Part shown: positions 50,008 to 56,683 of the stretch, one piece after another
Layout: every line of letters begins with the position of its first letter
How positions within the stretch are numbered: the stretch's first letter is position 1
Source: Methylotenera sp. RIFCSPLOWO2_02_FULL_45_14
GTDB lineage: Bacteria > Pseudomonadota > Gammaproteobacteria > Burkholderiales > Methylophilaceae
NCBI GenBank assembly: GCA_001803395.1
Contig: MHBU01000017.1
Coordinates: 1-56,683 of the forward strand
DNA: 56,683 nucleotides
Direction of reading: 5' to 3'
Notes under the pieces: generated by a model
The model's database searches: none
What the model was told of the DNA's origin: nothing
Seen by the model: the letters and a program-made list of their open reading frames with translations, nothing else
Translations under genes and position numbers: made by a program

Positions 50008-50375
50008 TGGTGGAGCTGGGGGGAATCGAACCCCCGTCCGCAAATCCTCTACAGACAGTTCTACATACTTAGCCTTGTTGTTTAATTTAAGCTGCACCAC
50101 ACCAACAGACAAGCGGTGTACAGACGAGTTACCTTAAGGTTAATGAAGTGCTAAGTAACCCAACACAACACGTATCCCGTGTATATGACACTACGTATGG
50201 GTTTCCCCAATCCAACCCACGGGAGAGCTGGTGTAGCGTCCAACCGGTCTTAAGCGGCTAGAGAGTAAGTTTCGTCGTTTGCGACTATACTTGTTTCAGC
50301 TGTATTTACGAGGTAATCTGAGCCTCGGTATGCCCTGCACTGCTTTGTAACCCACGTCGAAACCTGGTCAGCCCC
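50008..50375 (-). ncRNA. ssrA: Transfer-messenger RNA
   Basis: A 368-nt tmRNA on the minus strand. The 5' end is GGGGCTGACCAGGTTTCGAC, and the 3' end carries the tRNA-like T arm (GGTTCGATTCC) and encoded CCA. The tag frame at 50282-50250 reads GCA (resume) then ANDETYSLAA and TAA. The tRNA-Ala-like acceptor pairs GGGGC-type 5' bases with the 3' end. SmpB, its partner, is encoded at 682-1131. Confidence 0.97.
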
Positions 50376-50430
50376 AAATCAGTATTGCTGTGACTAACAA
50401 AACTAAAAGTTAGTTCCATCAGCGAGCTGA

Positions 50431-50460
50431 ATTATACGCTTTTAAAATATAGATTGTTAA
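50431..50460 (-). promoter_or_regulatory. Sigma-70 promoter for ssrA
   Basis: On the minus strand TTAACA (50460-50455), an 18-nt spacer and TATAAT (50436-50431) place a start near 50424, about 50 nt before the mature 5' end. This fits a precursor cut by RNase P. Confidence 0.6.
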
Positions 50461-50796
50461 ATACAGTTTGCTTCGCAGCTTTATTTTTGGCTGGATTTCG
50501 TGTCTAGCACGTAATAATGGAATGGGGTACTCAGCGCGTAACCTCGATACAATGTAAGGGATTGATGACTATTGACTTGTGTAGCCCTTGATCCCGCTCT
50601 GCTTCGCTAGACCATTACAACAGTATGATGGAAATTCTATGCCTCATGCAAAGTGTGTGCGGTGTGTGCAATTGGGGTGAGTTTTTAGAGGCGCCCTAAT
50701 ATCAATGTGATTAAAGAAAATAATTCGTGCGAGATAGTCGCACTCAGTGTTTCCAGTGTAGCCGCCTAAACAAAATTTAAGCGGCTACCAGCTTAA
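50461..50796. other. Non-coding gap between ssrA and the Hsp15-like gene
   Basis: I see no gene here. It holds GTGCGAgatagTCGCAC near 50728-50744. A GTAGCCGC/GCGGCTAC stem lies at 50758-50789, a candidate hairpin after the Hsp15-like stop on the minus strand without a T-tract. Confidence 0.45.
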
Positions 50797-51189
50797 TTAA
50801 GCACCGCCAGTAAATTTTTTGATATCTCTTAGCTGCCTTTTAGTTGGGCGCCCTGCGCCGCGGTCACGTTGGGCAAATTCGTTTTCACCCGTAAGCTTGG
50901 CATTTTCACGCTTGATGATACTTGCTGGTGTTTCTCTGTATAGTAGCGCAGCTTCTGGCGCACCTTTACGAATATTTGACAGCGCCTGCACACTGACTTC
51001 AATTTCAAAATCCCGGTTACGAATATAGATAATTTGCCCAAGCCGCACTTCTTTAGCAGGTTTTGCACGGTCGCCATCCACATGCACCTTTCCCGTTTCT
51101 ATTGCTGCAGTTGCTAGGCTGCGAGTTTTGAAAAAACGCGCAGCCCATAGCCATTTATCTAGCCTGCATTTTGTGTCAAGTTCATTCAT
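50797..51189 (-). CDS. hslR: S4-domain RNA-binding protein, Hsp15-like
   Basis: A 130-residue protein with an N-terminal S4 RNA-binding domain (CRLDKWLWAARFFKTRSLAT, VHVDGDRAKPAKEVRLGQII) and a basic tail with GRPTKRQLRDIKKF. Hsp15 recognises free 50S subunits carrying a nascent chain. The ATG at 51189 fits the family N-terminus; an upstream ATG adds seven residues without a better ribosome-binding site. Confidence 0.9.
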   Translation of the reverse strand: MNELDTKCRLDKWLWAARFFKTRSLATAAIETGKVHVDGDRAKPAKEVRLGQIIYIRNRDFEIEVSVQALSNIRKGAPEAALLYRETPASIIKRENAKLTGENEFAQRDRGAGRPTKRQLRDIKKFTGGA

Positions 51190-51317
51190 GGGATTAAACG
51201 CTATAAACATTTCTCTAGGAGAGTTTGATTAATATACTTGATCATGGTCATCGACATTGACCAAAATAACATCCTCTACAATTAACTATAGATAAACCTT
51301 CCATAGAAACCATTCGC

Positions 51318-51323
51318 TATAAT
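51318..51323 (+). promoter_or_regulatory. -10 box ahead of the 6S-like RNA
   Basis: TATAAT lies immediately upstream of the folded region. There is no good -35. It is part of an 11-bp arm (CATTCGCTATA, 51311-51321) that is repeated inverted at 51351-51361. Confidence 0.35.
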
Positions 51324-51483
51324 GGAATCTTGCAGGAAAAACTGGCTGACTATAGCGAATGCTGAGCCCGTGACCTCCTCAATATGCTGGTAGGAAGGCA
51401 TGCTTAAGGCTGGCCAACAGAATCCCCATATAGAGCAGTATTCCCGGCCTAGTGGCCAGCTTCTATTTTCCTAATTTAATTCC
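51324..51483 (+). ncRNA. Candidate 6S-like structured RNA
   Basis: Nested pairing gives a long rod. GGAAT 51324-51328 pairs with ATTCC 51479-51483. GGAAAA 51335-51340 pairs with TTTTCC 51466-51471. CTGGC 51342-51346 pairs with GCCAG 51455-51459. An open bubble follows at about 51347-51356 and 51444-51454. Beyond it GAATGCTG 51357-51364 pairs with CAGTATTC 51436-51443, AGCC 51365-51368 with GGCT 51408-51411, and CCTCCT 51374-51379 with AGGAAGG 51392-51398. Closing stem, central bubble and terminal stem are the 6S plan and the length fits. Sequence homology to known 6S is not obvious to me, and the strand is not certain. Confidence 0.4.
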
Positions 51484-51766
51484 AGCAAGTTTGCCAGAAA
51501 ATATTTCTGTGCTGGAGAAAGGCCGAAAGCCTAATTCATAACTCAGAACATCCTATAAAACAAACGCCCCTGAATTATTAGATTCAGAGGCGTAACCATT
51601 TGCTTATACTAGATGTACTTCAGTTCTGAGTATCTGCCGATAAATATCATTAAGCCAAAAATGGCTTTTAACCGCCAATATACGCCCCACTGCAAAACAG
51701 TGGGGTTCCAAAGAACATGAAGCCTAAACCCAGCCTAGCAATGAGGTTTAGTAACCCACGTGAATA
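51484..51766. other. Hairpin-rich gap downstream of typA
   Basis: No gene is seen. Several inverted repeats occur. TCCAGCA/TGCTGGA lies near 51481-51516. CCCCACTG (51685-51692) pairs with CAGTGGGG (51698-51705). AAGCC/GGCTT lies near 51651-51668. Confidence 0.45.
51557..51592 (-). terminator. Rho-independent terminator on the minus strand
   Basis: CGCCCCTGAAT (51565-51575) and ATTCAGAGGCG (51582-51592) pair with one mismatch; the minus strand then reads TTTGTTTT. It would end transcripts from typA about 175 nt past the stop. Confidence 0.6.
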
Positions 51767-53575
51767 TTAAGCTTTAGTTGAACGCTTACGTTCATGCTCT
51801 AGCAAGTAACGTTTACGAATACGAATGGTTTTTGGTGTAATTTCCACTAATTCATCATCATCAATAAACTCTACTGCTGATTCTAGAGATATTGCGATTG
51901 GTGTAATTAAGCGCACCGCTTCATCCGTGCCTGAAGAACGCACGTTAGTTAATTGCTTACCTTTAATTGGGTTAACGACTAAGTCGTTATCGCGACTGTG
52001 AATACCAATCACCATGCCTTCATACAGCTTGTCACCCGGTACTGCAAACATTTTACCGCGATCTTGCAACTTCCAAAGTGCGTAAGCAACAGCTTCACCA
52101 TTTTCAGCTGAAATCAGCACGCCATTACGACGGCCCGGCATATCTGCTTTTACTGGGGCATATTCATCAAACACATGACCCATCAAGCCTGTACCGCGTG
52201 TCATGGTTAAAAATTCCCCTTGGAAGCCAATCAAGCCGCGTGCTGGAATTCTGTATTCCAAACGCGTACGGCCATTACCATCTGATTCCATATTTTGCAT
52301 TTCACCACGGCGGCGACCTAACTCTTCCATCGCAGCACCTTGGTGTTCATCTTCTAAGTCAACCGTTAAAATTTCATACGGTTCACATTTTTGACCATCA
52401 ATTTCACGGAACACTACTTTTGGCTTACCAACCGCCATTTCAAAGCCTTCACGGCGCATGTTTTCAAGCAAAATCGTTAAATGCAACTCACCACGGCCAG
52501 AAACGCGGAACACGTCGGCATCTTCAGTTTCATCAACACGCAACGCTACGTTTACTAAAAGTTCTTTAGTTAAACGATCGCGAATTTGGCGTGAAGTGAC
52601 AAATTTACCTTCAGTACCTGCCAATGGTGAAGTATTCACCATAAAGTCCATGGTCAAGGTTGGTTCATCTACGCCCAAATGCGGCAAGCCAACTGGGTTT
52701 TCACGGTCACAAACAGTAAAACCAATACCAATATCATCTAAACCAGAAATAATCACAATATCGCCGGCTTCAGCTTCTTCAACTGGCACGCGCTCTAAAC
52801 CACGGAAACCAAGCACTTGGTTGATTTTACCCGTAGCGATTTGTTTATTTTCGTTCATTACCGTCACGGCTTGACCAGGTTTGATTTTGCCGTTAGTGAT
52901 ACGACCAATGCCAAGGCGACCTGTATAAGTAGAATAATCCAGCGCTGAAATTTGTAATTGCAATGGCGCATTACTATCGCCCGCTGGAGGCGCCACATGG
53001 CTCAAAACGGTGTCAAATAAGGCACGCATATTGTCACTTGGTGTTTTCATATCTAACATGGCATAGCCATTGATCGCTGACGCATAGACTACTGGAAAGT
53101 CTAATTGCTCATCAGTAGCACCTAAGTTGGCAAACAAATCAAAGGTTTGGTTAACCACCCAATCAGTACGCGCACCTGGGCGATCCACCTTGTTAATCAC
53201 CACAATTGGTTTTAAACCAAGTGCCAAGGCTTTTTTCGTTACAAAACGTGTTTGCGGCATTGGGCCTTCAACCGCATCCACTAGCAGCACTACGCCATCC
53301 ACCATGCCTAAAACACGCTCAACCTCACCACCAAAGTCAGCATGGCCTGGAGTATCGACGATGTTAATGTGCGTGCCTTCGTAGGTAAGCGCTGTATTTT
53401 TAGCTAAAATGGTAATGCCACGTTCTTTTTCAATATCGCCACTGTCCATCACACGTTCAGAAACTGCTTGGTGCGATGAAAAGGCGCCAGATTGCTGTAG
53501 AAGTTTATCCACCATAGTGGTTTTGCCATGGTCAACGTGGGCGATAATTGCGATATTTCTTAAATTGCGAGACAT
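51767..53575 (-). CDS. typA: Translational GTPase TypA/BipA
   Basis: A ribosome-associated GTPase of 602 residues needed for 50S assembly at low temperature and for stress growth. G1 is [10 protein letters not shown]2 region [12 protein letters not shown]3 [12 protein letters not shown]4 NKVDRPGA, followed by EF-G-like domains and the TypA C-terminal domain ([15 protein letters not shown] segment [14 protein letters not shown]). It has a full family length. The adjacent 600-nt gap separates it from the divergent helicase gene. Confidence 0.97.
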   Translation of the reverse strand: MSRNLRNIAIIAHVDHGKTTMVDKLLQQSGAFSSHQAVSERVMDSGDIEKERGITILAKNTALTYEGTHINIVDTPGHADFGGEVERVLGMVDGVVLLVDAVEGPMPQTRFVTKKALALGLKPIVVINKVDRPGARTDWVVNQTFDLFANLGATDEQLDFPVVYASAINGYAMLDMKTPSDNMRALFDTVLSHVAPPAGDSNAPLQLQISALDYSTYTGRLGIGRITNGKIKPGQAVTVMNENKQIATGKINQVLGFRGLERVPVEEAEAGDIVIISGLDDIGIGFTVCDRENPVGLPHLGVDEPTLTMDFMVNTSPLAGTEGKFVTSRQIRDRLTKELLVNVALRVDETEDADVFRVSGRGELHLTILLENMRREGFEMAVGKPKVVFREIDGQKCEPYEILTVDLEDEHQGAAMEELGRRRGEMQNMESDGNGRTRLEYRIPARGLIGFQGEFLTMTRGTGLMGHVFDEYAPVKADMPGRRNGVLISAENGEAVAYALWKLQDRGKMFAVPGDKLYEGMVIGIHSRDNDLVVNPIKGKQLTNVRSSGTDEAVRLITPIAISLESAVEFIDDDELVEITPKTIRIRKRYLLEHERKRSTKA

Positions 53576-53778
53576 TGTGTTGCTACCAGTTCATTGAAAG
53601 GCGGCGATTTTAACACACTTAAAGCTTAATTTAATTTGACATAGTCATTTAATTCATGGCAACCACGCCAACACAATCCGCATACAACCCGCAAAAGGCG
53701 TACTTAGTGACATAGTGCGTATAAGCAAAGGCTAATACGCGTACTATTATTGCTACTTAGTACCTCTAACAATTAAAT

Positions 53779-53806
53779 TTGACAATCTTATTTAAATAGT
53801 TATAAT
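53779..53806 (+). promoter_or_regulatory. Consensus sigma-70 promoter of the DEAD-box gene
   Basis: TTGACA (53779-53784), a 16-nt spacer and TATAAT (53801-53806) are an exact consensus pair. The predicted start near 53813 leaves a ~385-nt leader before the helicase start. Confidence 0.8.
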
Positions 53807-53812
53807 GCGCGC

Positions 53813-54197
53813 TTCATTCGTGACTTAATGAGTTTTTTAAGAAAATTATTTCTTATTTCTTGGAAATTATTTTAAGTTGCTTGAATCATTGCCCTGACCC
53901 TTCTGTTGCTCGTGAATTTTTGAAGCAACTATTCAAAGAATTAAATTTGCAAGAACTCGAATTTAATTTTTACTGGTTAGCGGCTGTGCCCGTGCGCTGG
54001 TAAAGATTATATTAGCTTGTTTAAATGATATTAAAACATAACGTCGATCATTCGGCTTTATGCTTGATTAAACTTAATCCAAATATTCTCTGCGTTTATA
54101 TTGCCCTTGCTCATAAGCTTAACTAAATTGCTTATGTGCAAATGATATGCCCGTTTTTACTTAGCGCCCTTTTTGTTATTTTTTGAAAGGGACTACT
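53813..54197 (+). promoter_or_regulatory. Long 5' leader of rhlE with alternative hairpins
   Basis: GTTGCTT at 53876-53882 and GTTGCT at 53905-53910 can each pair with the same AAGCAAC segment at 53923-53929. That makes two mutually exclusive stems. A 47-codon frame from TTG 53860 to 54003 also exists, without a good ribosome-binding site. Long leaders with temperature-dependent folding are common for cold-induced DEAD-box genes. Confidence 0.5.
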
Positions 54198-56021
54198 TTG
54201 TCTTTTGAATCGTTAAATCTTGACTCTGCCATTCTTCGTGCGATTGAGGAATCTGGCTACACCACTCCAACCGCTATCCAATCACAAGCCATTCCTGTTG
54301 TGACTGCAGGTCATGACCTGATGGCCTCTGCCCAAACCGGCACAGGTAAAACCGCAGCCTTTATGTTGCCAGCATTAAACTTACTCGCAACTCCGCACGA
54401 ATTAAAAAGCCGCGGTCCACGCATCTTAATATTAGTGCCAACTCGCGAACTTGCAACACAAGTCAATGAAGCAGCCCGTAAATACGGTAAATTCATCCGC
54501 GCACGTACCGTAAGTATCGTAGGTGGCATGCCTTACCCATTGCAAAATAAATTACTATCACAACCATTAGATATTCTAGTGGCAACGCCAGGCCGCTTGT
54601 TAGACCACATGGAACGTGGTCGTATTGATTTAAGCCGTTTGCAAATGTTAGTGTTAGATGAAGCTGACCGTATGTTAGACATGGGATTTTTACCTGATGT
54701 TGAGCGCATTTGTGAGCAACTATCTGCTGAACGTCAAACACTATTGTTCTCTGCAACACTTGATGGCGACATCGCACGTGTTGCTAGACAAATTCTTAAA
54801 AACCCAAAAACAATTCAAGTGGCTACGCAAAAAGAAAAACATGCCAACATTGAGCAACGCTTGCACTATGTAGATGACATGACGCATAAAAACAAATTGC
54901 TTGAGCATTTGTTGATTGCACCTGAAGTTAACCAAGTAATTATTTTTACCAGCACTAAACGTCATGCAGATGTATTGGCTGAAGACTTATACGCCGCTGG
55001 TCACAAAACAGCTGCTTTACATGGCGACATGACACAAGGTGCGCGTAACCGCACACTGACTAAATTGCGTCAAGGTGATGTAAAAGTATTAGTGGCAACT
55101 GACGTTGCTGCGCGTGGTATTGATGTGCAAGGTATTAGCCATGTCATTAACTACGACTTACCAAAATTTGCTGAAGATTACGTACATCGTATTGGCCGTA
55201 CCGGCCGTGCTGGCAAAACAGGGATTGCGATTTCGTTTGCATCAAATATGGATAGACATATTTTACGTAAAATTGAACAATTCACTGGTAACCGTATGGA
55301 ACCAGGCGTGGTTGAAGGCTTTGAGCCAAAGCGCGCCATGAAGATGGATGGCCCTAGTGGCCGTGGTGATCGCGGTGATATTCGCCGTGATGCGCACAAA
55401 CCAGGTGGTCGCGGTGGTTTTAAACCACGTGATGACCGTGGTGGTAATGACAGAGGTGGTTTTAATAACCGTAATAGTGAGCCACGTGGTGATCGCCCTA
55501 GTTTTAGTCGTGACAGCGAAAGTCGTGGTAATCGTGACTCAGCACCACGTGAAGCCAATGGCAATTCAGCGGGTTATGCAAGTCGTTCAGAAAGACCTTC
55601 TGGCGATCGCCCACGTAGTTTTGGTGACCGCTCAAATGGCGACCGCAGCCGTAGTGACCGTAGCTTTGGTGACCGTGCAAGTGCCGGCGCGCCTAACCGT
55701 AGTTTTGGTGATGCTGCTGCATTCGGTAAAAAACCTTTTTCACGTGATGGTGCAAGTGCGTCGCGTGGCGACAGTAACCGTGGTGACAGCCGTGGTAGCC
55801 GCCCAGATGCAAATCGTGGCGACAATCGCGTACTAAGCGCACGTTACGAAGGTCGCACTGATGCACCGCGTGGTGATCGTTCTGCTGCAGACCGTCCTTC
55901 TACTTCTGCACGACGTGACAGCAATGATAGCCGCCCTGCACGCTCTAACAGCGATTCACGCAGCTTTGGCAATACAAACGCTGGTAGCGGTGCACCACGC
56001 CGTCCACGTAGTTTTGCTTAA
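54198..56021 (+). CDS. rhlE: DEAD-box RNA helicase, RhlE-type, with a long RGD/RS-rich tail
   Basis: About 607 residues. The RecA-like core (~1-370) has the Q motif (GYTTPTAIQSQAIPVV), Walker [15 protein letters not shown] (VLDEADRML), SAT (LLFSATLDG) and HRIGRTGRAG. From ~390 the tail is low-complexity Arg/Gly/Asp/Ser (RGDRG, GDRSNGDRS, RDS), about 210 residues, likely disordered and RNA-binding. The start TTG at 54198 follows AAAGGGA; the TTG at 54183 overlaps that site. RhlE acts in ribosome maturation and cold adaptation. Confidence 0.94.
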   Translation: MSFESLNLDSAILRAIEESGYTTPTAIQSQAIPVVTAGHDLMASAQTGTGKTAAFMLPALNLLATPHELKSRGPRILILVPTRELATQVNEAARKYGKFIRARTVSIVGGMPYPLQNKLLSQPLDILVATPGRLLDHMERGRIDLSRLQMLVLDEADRMLDMGFLPDVERICEQLSAERQTLLFSATLDGDIARVARQILKNPKTIQVATQKEKHANIEQRLHYVDDMTHKNKLLEHLLIAPEVNQVIIFTSTKRHADVLAEDLYAAGHKTAALHGDMTQGARNRTLTKLRQGDVKVLVATDVAARGIDVQGISHVINYDLPKFAEDYVHRIGRTGRAGKTGIAISFASNMDRHILRKIEQFTGNRMEPGVVEGFEPKRAMKMDGPSGRGDRGDIRRDAHKPGGRGGFKPRDDRGGNDRGGFNNRNSEPRGDRPSFSRDSESRGNRDSAPREANGNSAGYASRSERPSGDRPRSFGDRSNGDRSRSDRSFGDRASAGAPNRSFGDAAAFGKKPFSRDGASASRGDSNRGDSRGSRPDANRGDNRVLSARYEGRTDAPRGDRSAADRPSTSARRDSNDSRPARSNSDSRSFGNTNAGSGAPRRPRSFA

Positions 56022-56030
56022 TGCATAACG

Positions 56031-56082
56031 CCCTTCGACGGGCTCAGAGAACATCAATACGTTCCCTGAGCTTATCGAAGGG
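56031..56082. repeat. CCCTTCGACGGGCTCAG-type palindromic repeat
   Basis: CCCTTCGACGGGCTCAG at the left and CTGAGCTTATCGAAGGG at the right form an imperfect inverted repeat with a short spacer. It lies just after rhlE and would fold as a stem-loop. The sequence resembles widely dispersed intergenic palindromic elements. Confidence 0.65.
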
Positions 56083-56129
56083 AAGTTAATTAAAGTTTTT
56101 ACAAACACAATGAAAACAGCACCCAACCA

Positions 56130-56683
56130 ATGACAGAAACCGCAATTTTTGAAACCAAAAATTTAGAAAATCCAAGCTTTGACAATTTAGGCTTGGCGCC
56201 CGAACTACTTAAAGCACTCACCGAGTCTGGTTACACTACGCCTACGCCAATTCAGGCACAAGCGATCCCTGTGGCGCTAGCTGGAATTGACTTAATGGCT
56301 GGGGCACAAACCGGTACAGGTAAAACTGCAGCCTTTGCGCTGCCTATACTACAAAAATTGCTACCTTTTGCCAGCAGCAGCACATCCCCTGCCAAGCACC
56401 CGGTGCGGGCGTTGATTTTAACGCCTACACGCGAGCTTGCAATACAAGTAGAAGAAAGCGTCAAAACGTATGCAAAACATACGCAACTGCGCTCACTGGT
56501 GGTGTATGGTGGTGTTGATATTAGAACGCAAACGCCGCATTTAAAAACGGGTGTTGAAGTACTGGTAGCCACACCTGGTCGTTTGTTGGATCACATTGAA
56601 CAAAAAACAGTACAGCTTAATCAAGTGCAAATGTTAGTGCTGGATGAAGCCGACAGAATGTTGGACATGGGCTTTATGCCTGA
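56130..56683 (+). CDS. DEAD-box RNA helicase, N-terminal part
   Basis: The window ends inside this gene. From ATG 56130: [20 protein letters not shown], then the Q motif ([15 protein letters not shown]), Walker [11 protein letters not shown], motif Ia PTRELAIQ and DEAD ([15 protein letters not shown]). It is a second RhlE-type helicase beside the first, separated by ~108 nt and a palindromic repeat. The closest resemblance is to RhlE itself; the two may be paralogues with different tails. Confidence 0.92.
   Translation, partial: MTETAIFETKNLENPSFDNLGLAPELLKALTESGYTTPTPIQAQAIPVALAGIDLMAGAQTGTGKTAAFALPILQKLLPFASSSTSPAKHPVRALILTPTRELAIQVEESVKTYAKHTQLRSLVVYGGVDIRTQTPHLKTGVEVLVATPGRLLDHIEQKTVQLNQVQMLVLDEADRMLDMGFMP

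Noticed and set aside
55348-55836. Open frame of 162 codons overlapping the rhlE tail in another frame
   Set aside because: Its Val/Ala/Thr-rich composition is a by-product of the repetitive RGD codons of rhlE.

Overview
This is ordinary chromosome of a free-living betaproteobacterium. The best guess is a Methylophilaceae (Methylotenera/Methylophilus-like) methylotroph; this is inference. The supporting signs are an AT-leaning composition, the betaproteobacterial gene order leuC-ecn-leuD-leuB-asd-fimV-truA-trpFBA-accD-folC-dedD-cvpA-purF-metZ, divergent smpB/ratA-ratB, and an EpsA-type LuxR regulator of the kind first seen in methylotroph exopolysaccharide loci. Nothing looks like a prophage, integrative element or CRISPR array. 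The window opens inside an EAL-domain gene and closes inside a second DEAD-box helicase gene.

Layout. 1-2.7 kb: c-di-GMP phosphodiesterase tail, CDGSH protein, smpB, ratA, ratB/rnfH, DUF4124 protein. 2.8-7.1 kb: guaB-guaA, then a Gre-like factor without the usual catalytic tip, and a nitroreductase. 7.2-10.7 kb: a YbiT-type ABC-F ATPase behind a strongly folded leader, and recQ. 10.9-13.7 kb: a compact operon of a J-domain-only protein plus three unrecognised proteins. 13.8-16.2 kb: small stress or membrane proteins (DUF883, DUF5670-like and others), an IS256-family remnant, and a gene broken by truncation and frameshift next to it. 16.3-21.2 kb: the most unusual part, a three-gene redox module. 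It encodes an FAD reductase fused to two cyclic-nucleotide-binding domains and a four-cluster ferredoxin, a membrane cytochrome-b-like protein, and an inner-membrane protein joining a cytoplasmic FHA-like domain to a periplasmic decaheme cytochrome c. 21.3-26.3 kb: mqo, rlmB-rnr, tRNA-Leu(CAG). 26.4-30.3 kb: epsA, hpt and a CapD/WbpM-type sugar-nucleotide dehydratase. 30.4-48.8 kb: a long minus-strand biosynthetic run (met, pur, fol, acc, trp, leu, asd). 48.9-51.2 kb: yajQ, ppnP, tmRNA and an Hsp15-like protein. 51.2-54.2 kb: a candidate 6S-like RNA, typA, and a long leader with a consensus sigma-70 promoter. 54.2-56.7 kb: two tandem DEAD-box helicases.

How it fits together. Housekeeping dominates: purine (guaBA, purF, hpt), tryptophan, leucine, methionine and folate synthesis, and RNA handling (smpB + ssrA, rnr, rlmB, truA, typA, hsp15, two helicases). 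The redox module reads as an electron path from NAD(P)H or ferredoxin clusters in the cytoplasm, through a membrane b-type cytochrome, to periplasmic hemes. Nucleotide-binding and FHA-like domains on the cytoplasmic side could gate it. That function is inference; the domain architecture is directly visible. It and the J-domain operon are the best candidates for undescribed biology here.
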